Positions 35,801-48,112 of a DNA stretch of 64,000 nt are shown here, one piece after another. Both the position numbers and the translations under genes were made by a program. The notes under the pieces were generated by a model that searched no databases, had not been told where the DNA came from, and worked only from the letters and a program-made list of their open reading frames with translations. Positions within the stretch are counted from its first letter, which is position 1, and each line of letters starts with the position of its first letter. Source of the stretch: Nymphaea colorata. Lineage: Eukaryota > Streptophyta > Magnoliopsida > Nymphaeales > Nymphaeaceae. The stretch covers positions 10,092,106-10,156,105 of the forward strand of contig NC_045141.1 in assembly GCF_008831285.2 (NCBI RefSeq), written 5' to 3'.

Positions 35801-36690
35801 TCATGTGCTTAATCATATAATGAGCACATATAGAGAAAGTCCTACATTTTAATCAATCTTCATGTATAGATTGTATGACGTGCAATACGGACTTTGAGAG
35901 ATTATGAGGGAGTGAAGAATGTATGTTTCATATGAATGAATCTTGATGGATTATGAGAGAGAGAAGAATGAATGTTCCATATAGTTTCCATTCTCGTTTC
36001 ATGCATTCACTTTCACTCAAAATCAATGGCACCACATGCACATTCTCAAGAAATTAAGTGATTCAAATTTAAGTTGCAAAAAGTGACCAAGTCATATTGC
36101 AATGAGAATTTGTAAACTTCACTTAACTTCAAAAGAAAACACAAGCAATGCATTCATAATCTTTTGGCCAAAGTGCATTTGAAAAACAACATGTTTTCTA
36201 ACAATTTGGAACCTATGTTCTTTCAAAAGAATGAATTCTACAAATCACATGATTTGACAAAAGAAGAGTTCAAAATCAATTTTTATCATAAGATGATCAT
36301 CATCATCTAGAGTTCACAACAAAGAACTCAATTCCAAATCTTCAAAAATCCTCAAGAATTATGTGTTTCAAATAACACCAAAACAAAGGATTTTAAACCA
36401 ACTTGAAAACCCCCAATATTCAAATTCATTTATTCAAAAAAATGAATTTCGGTTCTTGAATCCAAAACCTCAATGCATAAGCATATAGGACTTACATCAA
36501 TAACTCGTATATGATCCAAATGATCTTTAGTCCTTGGTCTAATTACCCCCGTTAAAGGCGGCAGGAACGGTTGGACCTCGTACGGACGAGCGGATCCCTT
36601 TCTCTTGAAAATTTTCTCAAAACCCCAATTTTAAAAGAATTTTGCTGACTCGCATTTCGACCTTCTTGAAAAGGGAGTGGGGTGCGAACA
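32867..36690 (+). repeat. 3' LTR of the gypsy element, 3.8 kb
   Basis: Starts TGTTCACACCCC directly after the polypurine tract and ends GGGGTGCGAACA, a near-perfect inverted match, so the ends follow the TG...CA rule. It has an internal TATA box at 34249. Length 3824 bases is long but in the range reported for Ogre-type elements. Ends were placed from the terminal repeats because no second LTR is available to compare. No target duplication can be checked. Confidence 0.75.
34249..34258 (+). promoter_or_regulatory. LTR TATA box
   Basis: TCTATATAAACC, followed after about 30 bases by likely transcript start sequence. Leaves U3 of about 1.4 kb and a long R-U5 of about 2.4 kb. Confidence 0.65.
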
Positions 36691-36959
36691 CTTTTCCTCT
36701 AAGAAAGCAGTTAATGAGTGGTTAGTTGTCGTAAAATGTGATTAGATCTGCTCTTATCTCCATTTTTTTCCACATTTGTCTCCTTTTGATAAACTTGAAG
36801 TTTTAAAGACAACGTGGGTCTTACAGTGGGTGTAATGATGAAGGTAAGAGGAAGCGTGGGTGAAGAGAGAGAAATGGAATGGAAAAGTTCAAAACACATG
36901 AAGAAATCAATGAGAAAAAAAAATAAATAAAAAGTTTGTAAAATTTAACAGACCATGCA

Positions 36960-37130
36960 AAAAGCCCAGCTGAGTCAAGTCCAACCAACTCAAACTCGGC
37001 CTCGCTAATACACTCGAGCTTATATTTAAGCTCGAGCTCAACTCATACAGAAAACGAGTCAAACTCGAGTCGGGTTTACTCAAGTGAGTTCGAGTCGAGC
37101 CCGAGTTGGCTCGACTCTTTGTGCAGCCTA
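36960..37130. mobile_element. hAT-like MITE fragment
   Basis: Ends GAGTTGGCTCGACTCTTTGTGCAGCCTA, the usual terminal repeat. The interior has CTCGAGCTTA / AAGCTCGAGC. The left end is not clear. Confidence 0.55.
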
Positions 37131-37593
37131 GTCAGCTGTGACCATGAATGGGGAGAAACTGCTGCCACCCTTTGACGGTGTTGGCAACCATTGGCTCAAA
37201 ACCACCGGGGACATCGGCGACACATTGACAGGAAGAAATTGTTGCCTCCCCCTCGCTGTGTTGGAGAACCACCGGCGGGCAGTAGCAGAGCTACCTTGTG
37301 GCTGGATTGTATGACAACAGATTGTATACCAACACTAGACTCAGGCCTAGCTATATGCAGGGCCCACACCAGATTTAGGCTGCTGTCCTGTATTTCAATA
37401 TGCATTCATTCCATTGCGATAATAAGATGTATTAGTGCCCCTCTTCCACCACTACACTCAATCGTCTATTGTCATCTTGAATATGTCTACCCAATTTGCA
37501 AGGGCAGAAATTAATCTTGCTCTCATGTTTCAGATTTTGCTCCCAAAGCTATCCACATACAGAATAACAATCAACTACAAAGTTGAGAAATTG
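37131..37593. other. Spacer, no gene seen
   Basis: GC-richer than its surroundings at 37140-37330, with ORFs in several overlapping frames (longest 107 codons, 37191-37514). No domain recognised. Confidence 0.35.
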
Positions 37594-37772
37594 TGTAACA
37601 CCTCAAAAGTTTAATCCCTTATATGTAAGATTACGAAGAATTTTGAAAGACTTATAAAGGAGGTTGTTAAGTGATTGATTATCTTAGTTCATTTGAACTT
37701 GCAAGGGGGTGCGTTAGATCTGTTAAATCAGGGGTCCAAATCCGGTGTAGGAGTGTGACTCAAGTTGTTACA
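37594..37772 (+). repeat. Short LTR (179 bp) with adjoining primer-binding-like site
   Basis: TGTAACACCTC... to ...TTGTTACA gives TGTAACA/TGTTACA inverted ends. Immediately after comes ATAGTATCAAAGC, two substitutions from TGGTATCAGAGC, the initiator-Met tRNA primer site of many plant retroelements. No coding part follows; it is probably a 5' LTR relic or TRIM-like element. Confidence 0.65.
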
Positions 37773-39440
37773 ATAGTATCAAAGCTGCTTTGACACTTGA
37801 ACCTATGATCCCACATGCAAAACCAAAATTCAAATGAAACTAAAGCTGGATGCCCTAACATAGCTAACTACACTATGAAAAGATCCTCCCAACATCTGTG
37901 CAAGACCCAAACCCATAATGGAGCACGAGATACAACCTCCAATTTTAATGACATCCCGATCTCCAAATTGATGTGAACAAATACTTACTCCCCACCTTCC
38001 ACTTACCTATTTGCAAAATAAGGTACATTTGCTTTTGAAGAGGCTGAGTCCTCTAATAAGCTTCTTTGAAGGTAGCAATAGGTGTCAAACTGATTGTCAG
38101 AAATATCGGTCTGGGGTTTTTAATAGCAAGGTTTTTGTTGAGTATGTTTCGGCAAAGTTGTTTTCTTAGGAAAATCTCAGAAAAAACTCAAAAAATTTAA
38201 AAATAGATATAAATTAATTAAATCAGAAAGTAATAAGAAAACATAAATAAAACTATATAAAAGTGATAAAGAACGTTTAATGATGATAAAAATCATGAGA
38301 TATAATTTAGTTTGAGTTTAAATTTGAATCCATGATAATGTCAATGCTGAAAAACAGAAAAATGAAAAATGTAAAAAATTAAAAAAAATGTGAAAAAACA
38401 TGATAAATATATTTTTCTTTTTTTCCAACATATCGATTTCCCCTTTTTTATTTGTTCTTATTTTTTATGATGATATGTTCATATTCTTTTAAATATCATG
38501 ATATTTGTGACACTATGCACTTAATTTCTGTCGGCCCCCAGAGGTGTGAACAAAATTGAATAGGACTTCCTCAATTTTTGGAAAAATAAAAGTTGAGTGA
38601 CACTCAGTTTGGATTTTCATTACAGCTTTCCATAGTGGGACAAAGTGTATCAATAAAATTTTGGGACACTAAATTCTCACCCATTGAACACAATCTAAAG
38701 TGAAAAGGACTTCTTATTTACAACAATAAGACTGTGACCCAACAATTGCAAATTAAGGTTGCTGCACCTGGTTTTCTACATCAACATGAGGACAAACGAG
38801 AAAGCATTTGATGGTAAGATATGTTTGTGCACATTGAAAATGTTCTGTGCAGAGGCAGAGCTACATATAAACTGCCTACATTAGCCCTACATGAGGACAA
38901 AGTGTTATATACATAGTGCCGCTTTGGATATAGAAATATGTGAACGAGTGCTCTTCCAGAAATTTTTTCTAGCTCCACCGCTTGTTCTATAACATTTTTA
39001 TTTTATGATAACAAGTTATAAAAATATTATCTGGCCTTTTATAAGAAAGTTCTTGGACATATTAGCATTATAAACCACTTTTCACTCTGACCATGTGATT
39101 CAAACGTCCTCTCCTTTTTTCAAACTTCCTGGAAAAAGTTATGGCTTTAGCTTATTGGTAACTAGGTCGAACTTTTCTTCTTTGCCAGAGAATTTGCACC
39201 GAGTTTTAATGTTGGAGACAAGAACTGGGCCGGGTCTCTCACATTAAAATTATTATCATCTCTCTCTCTCTCTCTCTCCATCTATGAGGATCTAATCCTT
39301 CCAGATGCTGAATGCTGCTAGATGGGTAAAATTTAAAAAATTTGTCGCTAAAAAGGTTACTGTATAATTGTTATTAAAACAATTTGTGGCGGACAGCAAT
39401 TTACTTTCACAAAACTTATTGGTATCTACCAACATTTATT
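37773..39440. other. Spacer, no gene seen
   Basis: AT-rich, especially 38160-38480. A (TC)n tract lies at 39258-39278. No supported gene. Confidence 0.4.
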
Positions 39441-39444
39441 TGTC

Positions 39445-39484
39445 ATATATATATATATATATATAAATATATGTATATATATAT

Positions 39485-39530
<46 letters not shown>
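39445..39530. repeat. (AT)n microsatellite
   Basis: Nearly unbroken TA repeat with small interruptions; self-complementary and likely unstable in length. Confidence 0.9.
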
Positions 39531-39531
<1 letters not shown>

Positions 39532-39544
39532 GAACAATAATAAT

Positions 39545-40640
39545 TGGAGTCCAAACCTTGATTTGGATGAACCCAGGTTTTTTGAACTAGGATCCTGTAC
39601 TTTATCATGTATTGACCAACAACATGATCAACTTAGACGTGGTGCCTTAAAAGTAAGGAACTGAAGCTTTAACAGTACCATGTATTTGTCATCCATCAAA
39701 GAATGAAAGTATTTTTGTAAAATTTACATACATTTAACTGTGTAGTCTCATGCTAAGGTCTCAACAATAAACATTTTGGATGAGATATTGCTTGATCACG
39801 GATTCGACTTGTCCCATGAATAAACAATTAATTTCACAAAATTGGGTTTACAGATAGCGCAAACCATGCGATAGAATGAAATAATTCTCCTATACACATA
39901 GGGGCATTTGTAGGTGCTATAACTTGAGTAGAGCAGCCATAAAAACGATTTTCTCACCATTTCATCAAATTGAAGGAATGGTGCTTGAATCCACTACATT
40001 CTGTCAACATGAAATCAAAATGATGGTTAAAAGTAGTTAAATGTGACAAACTACTATACAGGGAACAAGAAAGATTGATTCAAAGCTTGTGGTGCCCAAC
40101 TAAACTAGTTAAAACACATCTTCAATGCCTTCCCTAGTCTTCAATTGTGCGTAGTTAGGGGACTAAATTACTTTCGCCTCTATTAAATACCTATCAGCAG
40201 TATGCATTCGAGTCATTATCCGTTAAGCATTTCCAATTCTATCAAGCTTCAAGTGTTGACATTGAAGATGTCAGAGTAAGTGAGTCATAAATGTCCATAA
40301 CCCATCCGCACTAAATGCAGCGTGCTCAGCACAAGTCAATTCAGATTGGAAGTCTTCAAGAGGACCCTTAATCATGTATCAATATATTTAAATTTGAACC
40401 TTAGTCCTGAACCTATCTTTTTATCATGACATCTTTGGACACTTTTCTTCCATATTTTGAGTATTAAAGGAAGATAAAAAAATCAAAACCTTTAATTGGA
40501 TGGTAAAGGCGTTTAAAGCATGAAGCAAGACATTTAGCCTATCAGGAGGTGAAGTGTAAGTTTCAAAATGAAATTGGTAAAATATATATTTCAAAAAAAA
40601 AAAGAGACAAAAACTGAAAAAGAACAACTAATTTAAATGA
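39545..40640. repeat. 1.1-kb unit, copy 1
   Basis: Matches 40960-42170 in order (TATCATGTATTGA, TGATTCAAAGCTTGTG, AAGCTTCAAGTGTTGACAT, TTTAAATTTGAACCTTAGTC, CGTTTAAAGCA). No conserved reading frame; function unknown. Confidence 0.75.
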
Positions 40641-40959
40641 TAAGCACTAAGCAGCAATGTCAAATTTATGGTGGACGACAATTTACTTATAGCAACAAAT
40701 TTCTAAATTTTAACCACACAACTATCTAACATCTGGCAACATTGACTTTTCCTATATACACATTGAGATCACCTAATTAACAACAAGAATTTGTATCTAA
40801 ACTTTGACTTGTATGTTTGTTCGGGGATTGTTTTGGGGTTTTAGAACATTATGTGTGTGTTCCATTAACCTGCCTCCAAGTTTTGGCAGATTCATAGAAC
40901 ATTAGAACTAGATGTCAATGAATCTCCCCTAATCTTTGGGGCATATGCATAGGACACTT

Positions 40960-42170
40960 TCAAAGTGTTCCATTTACCAAATGATTAGGTTTTAGCTTGA
41001 ACTTGGATCTTGCACTCTATCATGTATTGATCCACAACATGTTCAACTTAGACACTGTGCCTTAAAAGCAAAGAAATGAAGCTTTTACAAAAAGAAGTAT
41101 TAGGGTTTGATGAAATCACAAAAATACACTTTCATTTAACTGCTTTTGTCTTTTTATGTAATCGACAGCAGTGGCATATTTTTGTCATCCAGCAAAGCAT
41201 GAACTTATTTTTTTAAAATTCTCATACATTTAACTATGTGTATCTTCATGGTAAGGCCAGAACAATAAACCTTTTGGATGAGATATTACTTGATCATGGA
41301 TTCATTTTTTCCATGAATAAAGAATTAATTTCATAAGGTTAGGTTCACAAGCTGATAGCACAAAGCAGAGAGGTTGGGGGGAAGTGTGAGGGTTTCAAAC
41401 TTCTCATTGGTCGGCGAGATGAAATACTTTTCTTGCTCACCCAACTATGATTGGAGCCTGCAGGAGCATTTGGTGGGTGTTATAACTTGAGTAAGACAGC
41501 CATATAAATGATTTTCCAACCATTTCACCAAATTGAAGGAATGGTGCTAGAATTCACTGCATTCTGTCAACATGACATCAAATGTTGGTTACAAGTAGTT
41601 AAATGTGAACAAACTACTATACAAGGAACATGAGAGATTGTTGAAAGCTTGTGTAGCCCAAATAAACTACTTAAATAATCTCTTCATTCTTCAATGCCTT
41701 TCCTGGTCTTCAAATGTGAGTAGTTGGGGGACGATCAGCAATATGCACGCGAGTCAATATATGTCAAGCATTTCCAATTCAATCAAGCTTCAAGTGTTGA
41801 CATCGAAGATGTCAGAGTAACTGAGTCATAAACGTCCATGACCCGTCCGCACCAATTGCAACGTACTCAGCATGAGTCAATTCTTCGGAAGTTTTCAAGA
41901 GGTCCCTTAATTACGTATCAATATATTTAAATTTGAACCTTAGTCCTGAACCTATCTTTTGATCATGACATTTAAGGACACTTTTCTCCCGTCTTTTTAG
42001 TATTAAAAAAAGATAAAAAAACCAAAAACTTTAGTTGGCTGATAAAGGCGTTTAAGGCAAGAGGCAAGACTTGAGCCTATCACGAGGTGAATTGTAAGCT
42101 TCAACATGAAATTGGTGAAATATGTATTTAACATAAAGACAAAAACTGAAGAAGAACAACTAATTAAAAT
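40960..42170. repeat. 1.1-kb unit, copy 2
   Basis: Tandem second copy, same orientation, about 1.4-1.55 kb downstream of copy 1. It carries an extra segment at 41095-41180 and 41360-41470. Confidence 0.75.
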
Positions 42171-43486
42171 GATAAGTAAGTATTAAATAACAGTGCCAAA
42201 TTAAACACTGCCAGATAATATGAATGCTTGATTTCACTTGGGCCAAGTGCTATTTGAGGGAGGTTAGTTCAATAAATCATTAAACTTAAACTAATTAAAC
42301 AAGCTTGGCACAAACTAAATCAATTGAAATCATGAGCTGCTTGGCTCAACAAGAACTCTGCATAGATAATTCTTTGGACCAATGTACCTGAGTGGCAATA
42401 ATTAACTAACAATGGGAAGGAAGGGACCGGGTCCATGTAGATTTTGTAAAAACTCATGCAACAACTACTTTGGTATTTACGCTTATCTCTGGAATGAGGA
42501 AACATGGTTGTAGGCACTCCAAATTTTCCCTTTCTCAAACCACACGAAACTGAGTTATAAAAAAATGTTGGGAATGTTATGTTCAGTTAAATGGAATTTC
42601 AAAAGAAGAAGAGCAATGTCAAAAATTGACATCTGAGTGAGTGCAGTCCAAATACAAGAAGAAGCTTCACCATAGAAATGTGAAGCTTCACCATAGAAAT
42701 GTGAAGCTTAAGGAAGTTAGTAGTGTTCATTTATGAAATAATCCAGATTGATGGCAAGCTTGATGAAGAGGTTGATCCAGACAAGAACTAATGCAGCAAA
42801 AGATCTTCAAACCTGTTATATTAATGCTAGTCGAGGAATCAGGTGATCCTACGGACTAATTGTATCAACTGTACAAAATGCATCCGTCAGTGCTACTGAC
42901 TCGGCTTGTAATTGGCATGTTATTTAAATAATTAAAACACTTGAAAATAGACTTATTTTGAATTAATGTAGGGCATGCAGTGCTCATTATCAATAAAATA
43001 TGTATGGAGTTTGAACAAATTTACGACTAAATGCAAAATGTTTGTACGCTTTTTGGTTATGGACAACTACATACTACACACACACACACACATACATATA
43101 TATAGATACAAAGAATTTCTTACCATCTTACTGGAAAAGCTTTGGGATGTGGAAGTATGTATAAATTAAAGGGGGAAGAACTTAACTTTTACTACGATAA
43201 CTTGTCCCTTGATCAGATAGAGCGATGCTTATTGTTCCTCACATTAAATGCCGTTGGAACTAAGGGTGCATTTGTTCCACCACAGATTTGAGACCCACAA
43301 TGTTCTGAGGTCACTAGGATTTCAAATATATGAATTTAAGCTTGAATACCCCCCATCCAACTTTATGTCCATAGTTTTTTACATGTTACCTTGATATAAG
43401 ATCCATATTACTAAGATCCTTAATTTACTTAGACTGAGGATCTTACAATGCAGACTCAGAACAGAGGCTATCGAATACTACCTAAT
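42171..43486. other. Spacer, no gene seen
   Basis: AT-rich. 42661-42705 is a 23-base direct repeat of GAAGCTTCACCATAGAAATG. A (CA)n tract lies at 43077-43090. Confidence 0.4.
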
Positions 43487-43790
43487 CAAGTGTGACAACC
43501 AGAAGGAAAATGAGAGATCGATCCAGAGCTTGTGGTGCCAAAATATGCTACTTTAAACATTTCCCTGTCATTGGCCTGGACCATCTAAATATTGATGGGC
43601 TAGAACATTAATTGATAAATTGACACCCCCCTCATAATGGTATTTTTGCTAGTAGTTGAGTGATTAAAATTTCTTGGGCCCCCTACTAACTGCCACCAAA
43701 TATGGAGTCAATACACGTCAAGCATTCCCTGTCCTATCTTGATCCGTTCTACATTATTCAAGTTGCCCTGATAGTTGAGTCAATTCTTTG
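43487..43790. repeat. 1.1-kb unit, partial third copy
   Basis: Pieces match copies 1 and 2 (GAGAGATCGATCCAGAGCTTGTGG; GTCAATACACGTCAAGCATT; GAGTCAATTCTTTGCAGG). It runs directly into the gene B promoter. Confidence 0.5.
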
Positions 43791-44167
43791 CAGGTTTTTG
43801 ATGGGGAGCTCACAAGATTCATTAATTGATTTTTATCATCTTCGGATCTAACTCAAAACGTAAGTCTGATCCAAACTTTGAATCATGACGTCTTTTCCAT
43901 TGGATGATTTAAGGGAGGAATTAGAAAAAGGGAAGAAAGAGTTGAAAACTGGCATAAAGAAAACATAATAGTGGAAATATACTAATGAAGTAAGGGCTAC
44001 GTGGCCATGAGAATGCCATTAATGTGATCAGCCATCTCATGGTTGTGCAAGATTAATTTTTTTTTTTTTAAAAAGACACCGTTTCTGAAAGAGAATCTAT
44101 AAAAGGGGCTTTGATTCCTTATCATGGTTATGCAGGCACAGAATTACCACCAACAACTTCGGCTGGT
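43790..44167 (+). promoter_or_regulatory. Promoter region of pseudogene B
   Basis: Same sequence, inverted, at 3155-3604. TATA box at 44097-44106 (CTATAAAAGG), 62 bases before the ATG. A T-rich run lies at 44056-44069. Confidence 0.75.
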
Positions 44168-46324
44168 ATGGCTGCAGCCAGTTTTCTTCTGTGTTGCTTC
44201 CTTACCTTGACTATAGTGCTTGGCGAGGAAGAGGTATCACCAGCTTTTGTTTCTCTAAGCAATGTGACGATGAATTTACATTGCTATCCTTCAAATCCCA
44301 AGCACCAGAGACCCCTACAATGTACTCTCAAACTGGAACTCAAACATTTCCTTCTGCCAATGGAATGGAGTTTCATGCAGCCGTAGTTCACAAAGGGAAA
44401 TATGTTGACCAATGTCCCTGGCAACCGAGAGCTCTCCATTCTCACATCCTTCACTAGGTGTCGGATGCTAGAGGAACTTTATCTATCACAAAACCTTTTG
44501 AACAGCATTCTCTCTGCCTCTTTTGGAAACCTGACAACCACCTTGTCAAAACTTGACCTTTCCTCTAATCAGATTGAAGGTACTATCCCGTTAGCCTAGC
44601 TAACTTGACCAAGTTAATTGCCTTAAAGTTGAGTTCCAACAAAATAAAAGGGCTCATTCCACCAAATATAGGACAGATGCACAGCTTTCAGGTGTTGCTT
44701 CTTGACAACAATGCATTAGAAGGCCCAATCCCACTATCATTCTTCCAGTTGGTCCGCATGTATAGTCTTGATATTGGACACAACATGCTAATTGGGTCAA
44801 TTTCAAGCTCTATAAACAATTTCACTAGTTTGCAGAGGCTGTATCTAAGTTCAAACAATTTGTCATCAACACTACCGCCTGGTCTTTGTGAGTTGAAGGA
44901 CTTGTGGGAGCTATACTTGTAGGACAACTCCTTCACTGGTCACCTACCATTGGGTATCGGGAATTTTATCATCATGGACCACATGGATATCTCTGCAAAC
45001 ATGCTGAGTGGAGAATTGCCTGCATCATTATCAAAGCTCCAAATGCTAGAGTATTTGAATCTCTCTCAAAACACATTTGATGGTCGCATTCCTAAACAAC
45101 TTGATCACATGCTAAACCTTGGCACTATTGACCTTTCCCATAACAAGCTTTCCAGTGAGATACCAAAATCATTGGAGAAACTTCAATACATCTAGGTCTT
45201 GGACTTGTCCTTCAATCTATTGGAAGGAGAGATTCCAAGTGGTGGAAAGTTTGCAAACCTTTCTGCCGAGTCATTCCTAGGGAACTATGCACTATGTGGA
45301 GCTCCCAAATTCCAAGTCCCATTGTGCTTACACAAAACAGAGAGACAAAGTAAGAGCAATGCGGCAAAAGTCATTGTCGCTTGTGCAATTGGAGGCTCAG
45401 CACTTTTGGTCATTGTTTGCACACTCATCGGTATCTCATGCTATACAAAGAAGCGGTTGTTGAAACATCCCGATGACATTGAAAGATTATGAGGAATTTA
45501 CACTTCCCATGATTTCTCATAGAGAGTTAGTGCATGCAACGAGCAACTTCAGTAATGCAAATTTTCTTGGGAATGGAAGCTTTGGTTCAGTGTACAAAGT
45601 AATTCTAGCAGATGGAACGACAGTGGCTGTTAAGGTCCTTAATTTGTTATTTGAGGGAACATCTAAAAGTTTTGGCATCGAGTGCACTGTCATGCACCAA
45701 GTCAGGCACCGAAATCTCGTTAAAGTTATTACATCTTGCTCTAGTAGAGATTTCAAGGCTTTAGTTCTCCAATACATGCCCCTTGGGGGCCTAGAAGTCT
45801 ATCTACATTCAGATGGCCATCACTTGATTCCCGTTCAGAGATTGGATATCATGATAGATGTGGCTTGTGCTCTATAATATCTTCACCATGGTTACTAGGA
45901 GACTATAGTTCATTGCGATCTGAAGCCAAGTAATGTGCTTCTAGATGAGAATGTGACAGCATATATCAGCGAATTTGGCATTGCAAAGATTCTAGTTGGT
46001 CAGAATTATTCTACTCTTACAGCCACTCTGGGAACCACAGGATAGATTGCACCGGGTATGTATCTCTTATTTATTTTGTCTTTTTATAAATTTTGTGTTT
46101 CACGAAGAGTGAGTATAATTGCCTGAACCGTTTCTTGAGTCAACGTGACCTCGCTTGGAGTTCTTATATGTGTGTGTGCATGTGAACACATTCTCTTTCT
46201 CTTCAATAATGCTCTCACAGATAAAGTGGAAGAGAAGGTGGGATCACATGGGAGGGGCTAGAGAGGTCATAAGGTGAGATAGAAAAGACAAAGAGAGAGT
46301 GGGTGGGTTTGCCAGTCCTAGTCG

Positions 46325-46355
<31 letters not shown>

Positions 46356-46559
46356 TTATTCATTCATTCATTTATTTATTTATATTGAAATCAGCTGGCT
46401 AAGCTTTTTTTTTTTTAATTTTGTATTGTTTAAAACATTGCAAAAAATGCATTGATGATATTCAATGTTTTGGCAACCCTTTTTAGCATTGAGACCATTT
46501 TTAGGGTCACAAAATAAGAAAAGGAGTCATCCGTAACATAGGTAGCCCACTGATTTCAA

Positions 46560-46583
46560 CTATATATATATATGTATGTATAT

Positions 46584-46616
<33 letters not shown>

Positions 46617-46617
46617 A
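46560..46617. repeat. (AT)n microsatellite in intron
   Basis: TA-rich run with a few G interruptions. Confidence 0.85.
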
Positions 46618-47265
46618 TTTTGTCTTGACTTACATGGTTTAGCTAATTTACTCTTTTGTGGTTTGCAATATAATATCAATAAATATATTAATTGATGTGC
46701 AACACCAATGATCCTTCTAATCTTCATGATTTGGTAGTTCACGCATAAAGACACACACAAGTGGTTCCTAGCTCAATAATGTAAAGGTCATTGATAAAAT
46801 CTTTTACGTGGACAATGCATTCATTGTTCGTTTGGCTTGTGGTGTTGCATGCTAGTCTTTACATTGTTTTATGCTCATGTAGACATGTGTCATTTGCATG
46901 TCCTCAAGAGACAGGAATCTTCAATTGATCTTCTTCTTTCAACATAAGTTATATATATTTTTTTTTCTTTCTTGTATAAAAGAATCGTAATCGTAAATAC
47001 CTTTCTACCTAATGGTTTAAGACTGGCTAACAATCGGCACTATTGAATAATTTACTCGATTTAGGAGCCATTTAAGAGAACCTTGAGATAGGTAACAGGA
47101 GAATTAGAAATAAGATGAGTTTAATTAGGCCTTTATGTTGTGAAATCATTGCACCAACCAATTAATGAATGCCAACAAATCTCACATGCCCCATAGAAAA
47201 AAATCTGGATATGTGTTTGTTTTAAGAGCACTTGAATATCATATATATAGGACATCAGTTCAAAA

Positions 47266-47566
47266 TAGACATGGGCAACGGCCAGCCCGGCTTGATAAGA
47301 ACTGGGTTTGGGCCGGCCTGATGTCCGAAATCCGAGCCAAGGACTGGTGCGGTTACATAAAAATTATTTTTAAATATAAAATAATTTTTTTGAATATAAA
47401 ATATATTTTAAATAACAATATATATTATTAAAAATAAAATTAATATTTAAAATTATCGGAATGGATCAGACCCCCGTCGGGCTAACCCGGGTTGGCCCGA
47501 TACATTATCGGGTGGGCTCGAACATGGGCCCGGTCTGGCGGGGTACCTGGCCGTTAACTATGTCTA
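47266..47566. mobile_element. 301-bp MITE, hAT-like, in gene B intron
   Basis: TAGACATGGGCAACGGCCAG at the left, its inverted counterpart TAGACATAGTTAACGGCCAG at the right (17 of 20 matching). It is flanked by GTTCAAAA and GTTCTAAA, an 8-base target duplication with one change in effect. The interior is GC-rich at the ends and AT-rich in the middle. Confidence 0.85.
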
Positions 47567-48112
47567 GTTCTAAATCATAATCTTGTATTTCTTTTTAGAT
47601 GTATATATAAGAATACAACAAGAGAAAGGCAGGATTGGAGGTTCAATTGCTCAAGTCCATTAATTTCCAGGCCTCTTGCCCAAAACCAATTAGTGCAATT
47701 GTGTCATAGATGAGCGTTAGCCAATTATATTATGCTTGCTAATCATGTCTAATATTGTTGGATGGTTGAATTGGAATTTGGTATGGCTGGAAAGGTGTCA
47801 ACCAAAGCTGATGTCTATAGCTTCGGAATTCTCCTCCTTGAGGTGTTTATAGGAAGATAGCCTACTGAAGAACAGTTTCATGGGGATTTTAGCTTGAGGC
47901 AATGGGTGGCTGAAGCATTTCCTATTGCAAATTTAGATGTCATTGACAGGCATCTTTTGAACGAAAGTGACACTACTCCAACTGAAAGATCAGCTGCTAT
48001 GAATGAACTGCTGGTGATGATCATGGAGATAGACTTGTCATGTTCAAGGGTGTCTCCAAATGAGAGAATGGACATGAAGGAAGTGGTTGTAGGGCTGAGA
48101 AGGATACGATAG

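Larger units (their letters stand above)
24041..36690 (+). mobile_element. Ty3/gypsy retrotransposon, Tat/Ogre-like, degenerate
   Basis: Order: extra ORF with plant-mobile-domain-like sequence, gag, zinc-knuckle-like motif, protease, G-patch-like motif, RT (YVDD), RNase H, second RNase H, integrase, about 1 kb of non-coding sequence, purine tract and a 3' LTR. Protease-RT-RNase H-integrase order makes it Ty3/gypsy. A second RNase H is a known mark of the Tat lineage, and an extra ORF before gag a known mark of Ogre. No 5' LTR or primer-binding site is visible, because the left end falls in the gap. Multiple frameshifts and stops mean it is not autonomous today. Confidence 0.85.
46056..47774 (+). 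other. Kinase-domain intron of pseudogene B
   Basis: GTATGT donor at 46056 after codons ending IAP. The exon resumes at 47775, but the bases before it are TTGG, not the expected TTAG, so the acceptor looks mutated. It contains microsatellites (46327-46355, 46560-46617) and a MITE (47266-47566). Confidence 0.75.
44168..48112 (+). pseudogene. LRR receptor-like kinase pseudogene B (LRR-XII type)
   Basis: The ATG at 44168 gives MAAASFLLCCFLTLTIVLGE, a signal peptide. One-base lesions follow near 44266 and 44308. Codons for the N-cap (NVLSNWNSNISFC) lead to about 44393, where the text jumps to a late LRR: several repeats present in gene A are deleted. LRRs run 44410-45240, with stops at 44923 and 45196, each a CAG turned to TAG. 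Then come the juxtamembrane segment, a membrane helix (VIVACAIGGSALLVIVCTLI), a frameshift at about 45480 and kinase exon 1: [27 protein letters not shown] (non-RD), EFGIAK in place of DFG, and stops at 45875, 45893 and 46042. Exon 2, 47775-48112, starts [18 protein letters not shown] and ends MKEVVVGLRRIR. It would have been a plasma-membrane receptor. Dead gene. Confidence 0.9.

Noticed and set aside
37191-37514. 107-codon open frame in a GC-richer patch
   Set aside because: Overlapping frames on both strands, no domain, no splice or promoter context; likely chance.
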